From Symbiodinium natans (lineage: Eukaryota; Sar; Dinophyceae; Suessiales; Symbiodiniaceae): a stretch of DNA of 23,833 bases. Positions 23,762 to 23,833 of the stretch are shown here, in pieces. The position numbers and the translations under genes are program-made. The notes under the pieces were generated by a model that was not told the origin of the DNA, made no database searches, and was given only the letters and a program-made list of their open reading frames with translations. The stretch is taken from assembly GCA_905221605.1 (NCBI GenBank), contig CAJNDS010000313.1, forward strand, positions 975,894 to 999,726, read 5' to 3'. Numbering within the stretch: the first letter of the stretch is position 1; each line of letters starts with the position of its first letter.

Positions 23762-23833
23762 TTTCTTCCCCTATCTCTTTTCTTCTTTTTCATTCTTCAT
23801 TCAACAAGGAAAAGAAGCTTCCTTTTGTGTGTT

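Noticed and set aside
1-23833. tRNA, rRNA and dinoflagellate spliced-leader sequences
   Set aside because: None recognised by eye on either strand; a covariance-model search would be needed to exclude them.

Overview
The window looks like nuclear DNA from a repeat-rich eukaryote. A dinoflagellate (Symbiodiniaceae-like) is my best guess. The plant/alga-type telomeric heptamer TTTAGGG is everywhere in the left half, many short exon-like islands carry GTAAG/AG splice-like borders, and there is a large single-ORF LINE plus a copia-like remnant. No bacterial operon logic, rRNA or tRNA was seen. The taxon call is inference; green plants and other algae share the telomere motif.

Left region (1 to about 12,775): a mosaic of more than 25 interstitial telomere-like tracts. 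Some read TTTAGGG on the top strand and some CCCTAAA, and neighbours often point in opposite directions. They are separated by about 50-400 bp of unrelated sequence. Variant tracts include 8-bp (GGGGTTTC), 9-bp (TTTTTAGGG and TTTATAGGG), and alternating CCCTAAA/CCCCAAA arrays. The spacers hold (a) at least five small foldback or MITE-like elements with terminal inverted repeats, two of them with a second related copy, (b) a frameshifted reverse-transcriptase remnant near 5 kb, and (c) short open stretches that look like coding exons, several with splice-like borders. I do not recognise the gene or genes these exons would belong to, and chance open frames are common, so they are given low confidence.

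Centre (about 12,776-18,560, minus strand): one nearly complete non-LTR retrotransposon. Its single 1,825-codon open frame carries an APE-type endonuclease, a reverse transcriptase, a CCHC zinc knuckle and an RNase H, in that order. Its 3' end runs into telomere-like repeats with no poly(A). Its 5' flank is also telomere-like. Just beyond it is a short copia-type RT remnant.

Right region (about 19,330-23,833): no telomere arrays. It starts with a 577-bp tandem duplication of a decayed minus-strand gene. Then comes a five-copy array of about 195 bp containing CT tracts, two 120-bp direct repeats, a 38-bp tandem array, and long purine/pyrimidine-biased modules repeated in direct and inverted orientation up to the end of the window. 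Nothing there looks like an intact gene.

The only gene with an assignable, apparently intact function is the LINE. The rest is repeat, decayed element or candidate exon.
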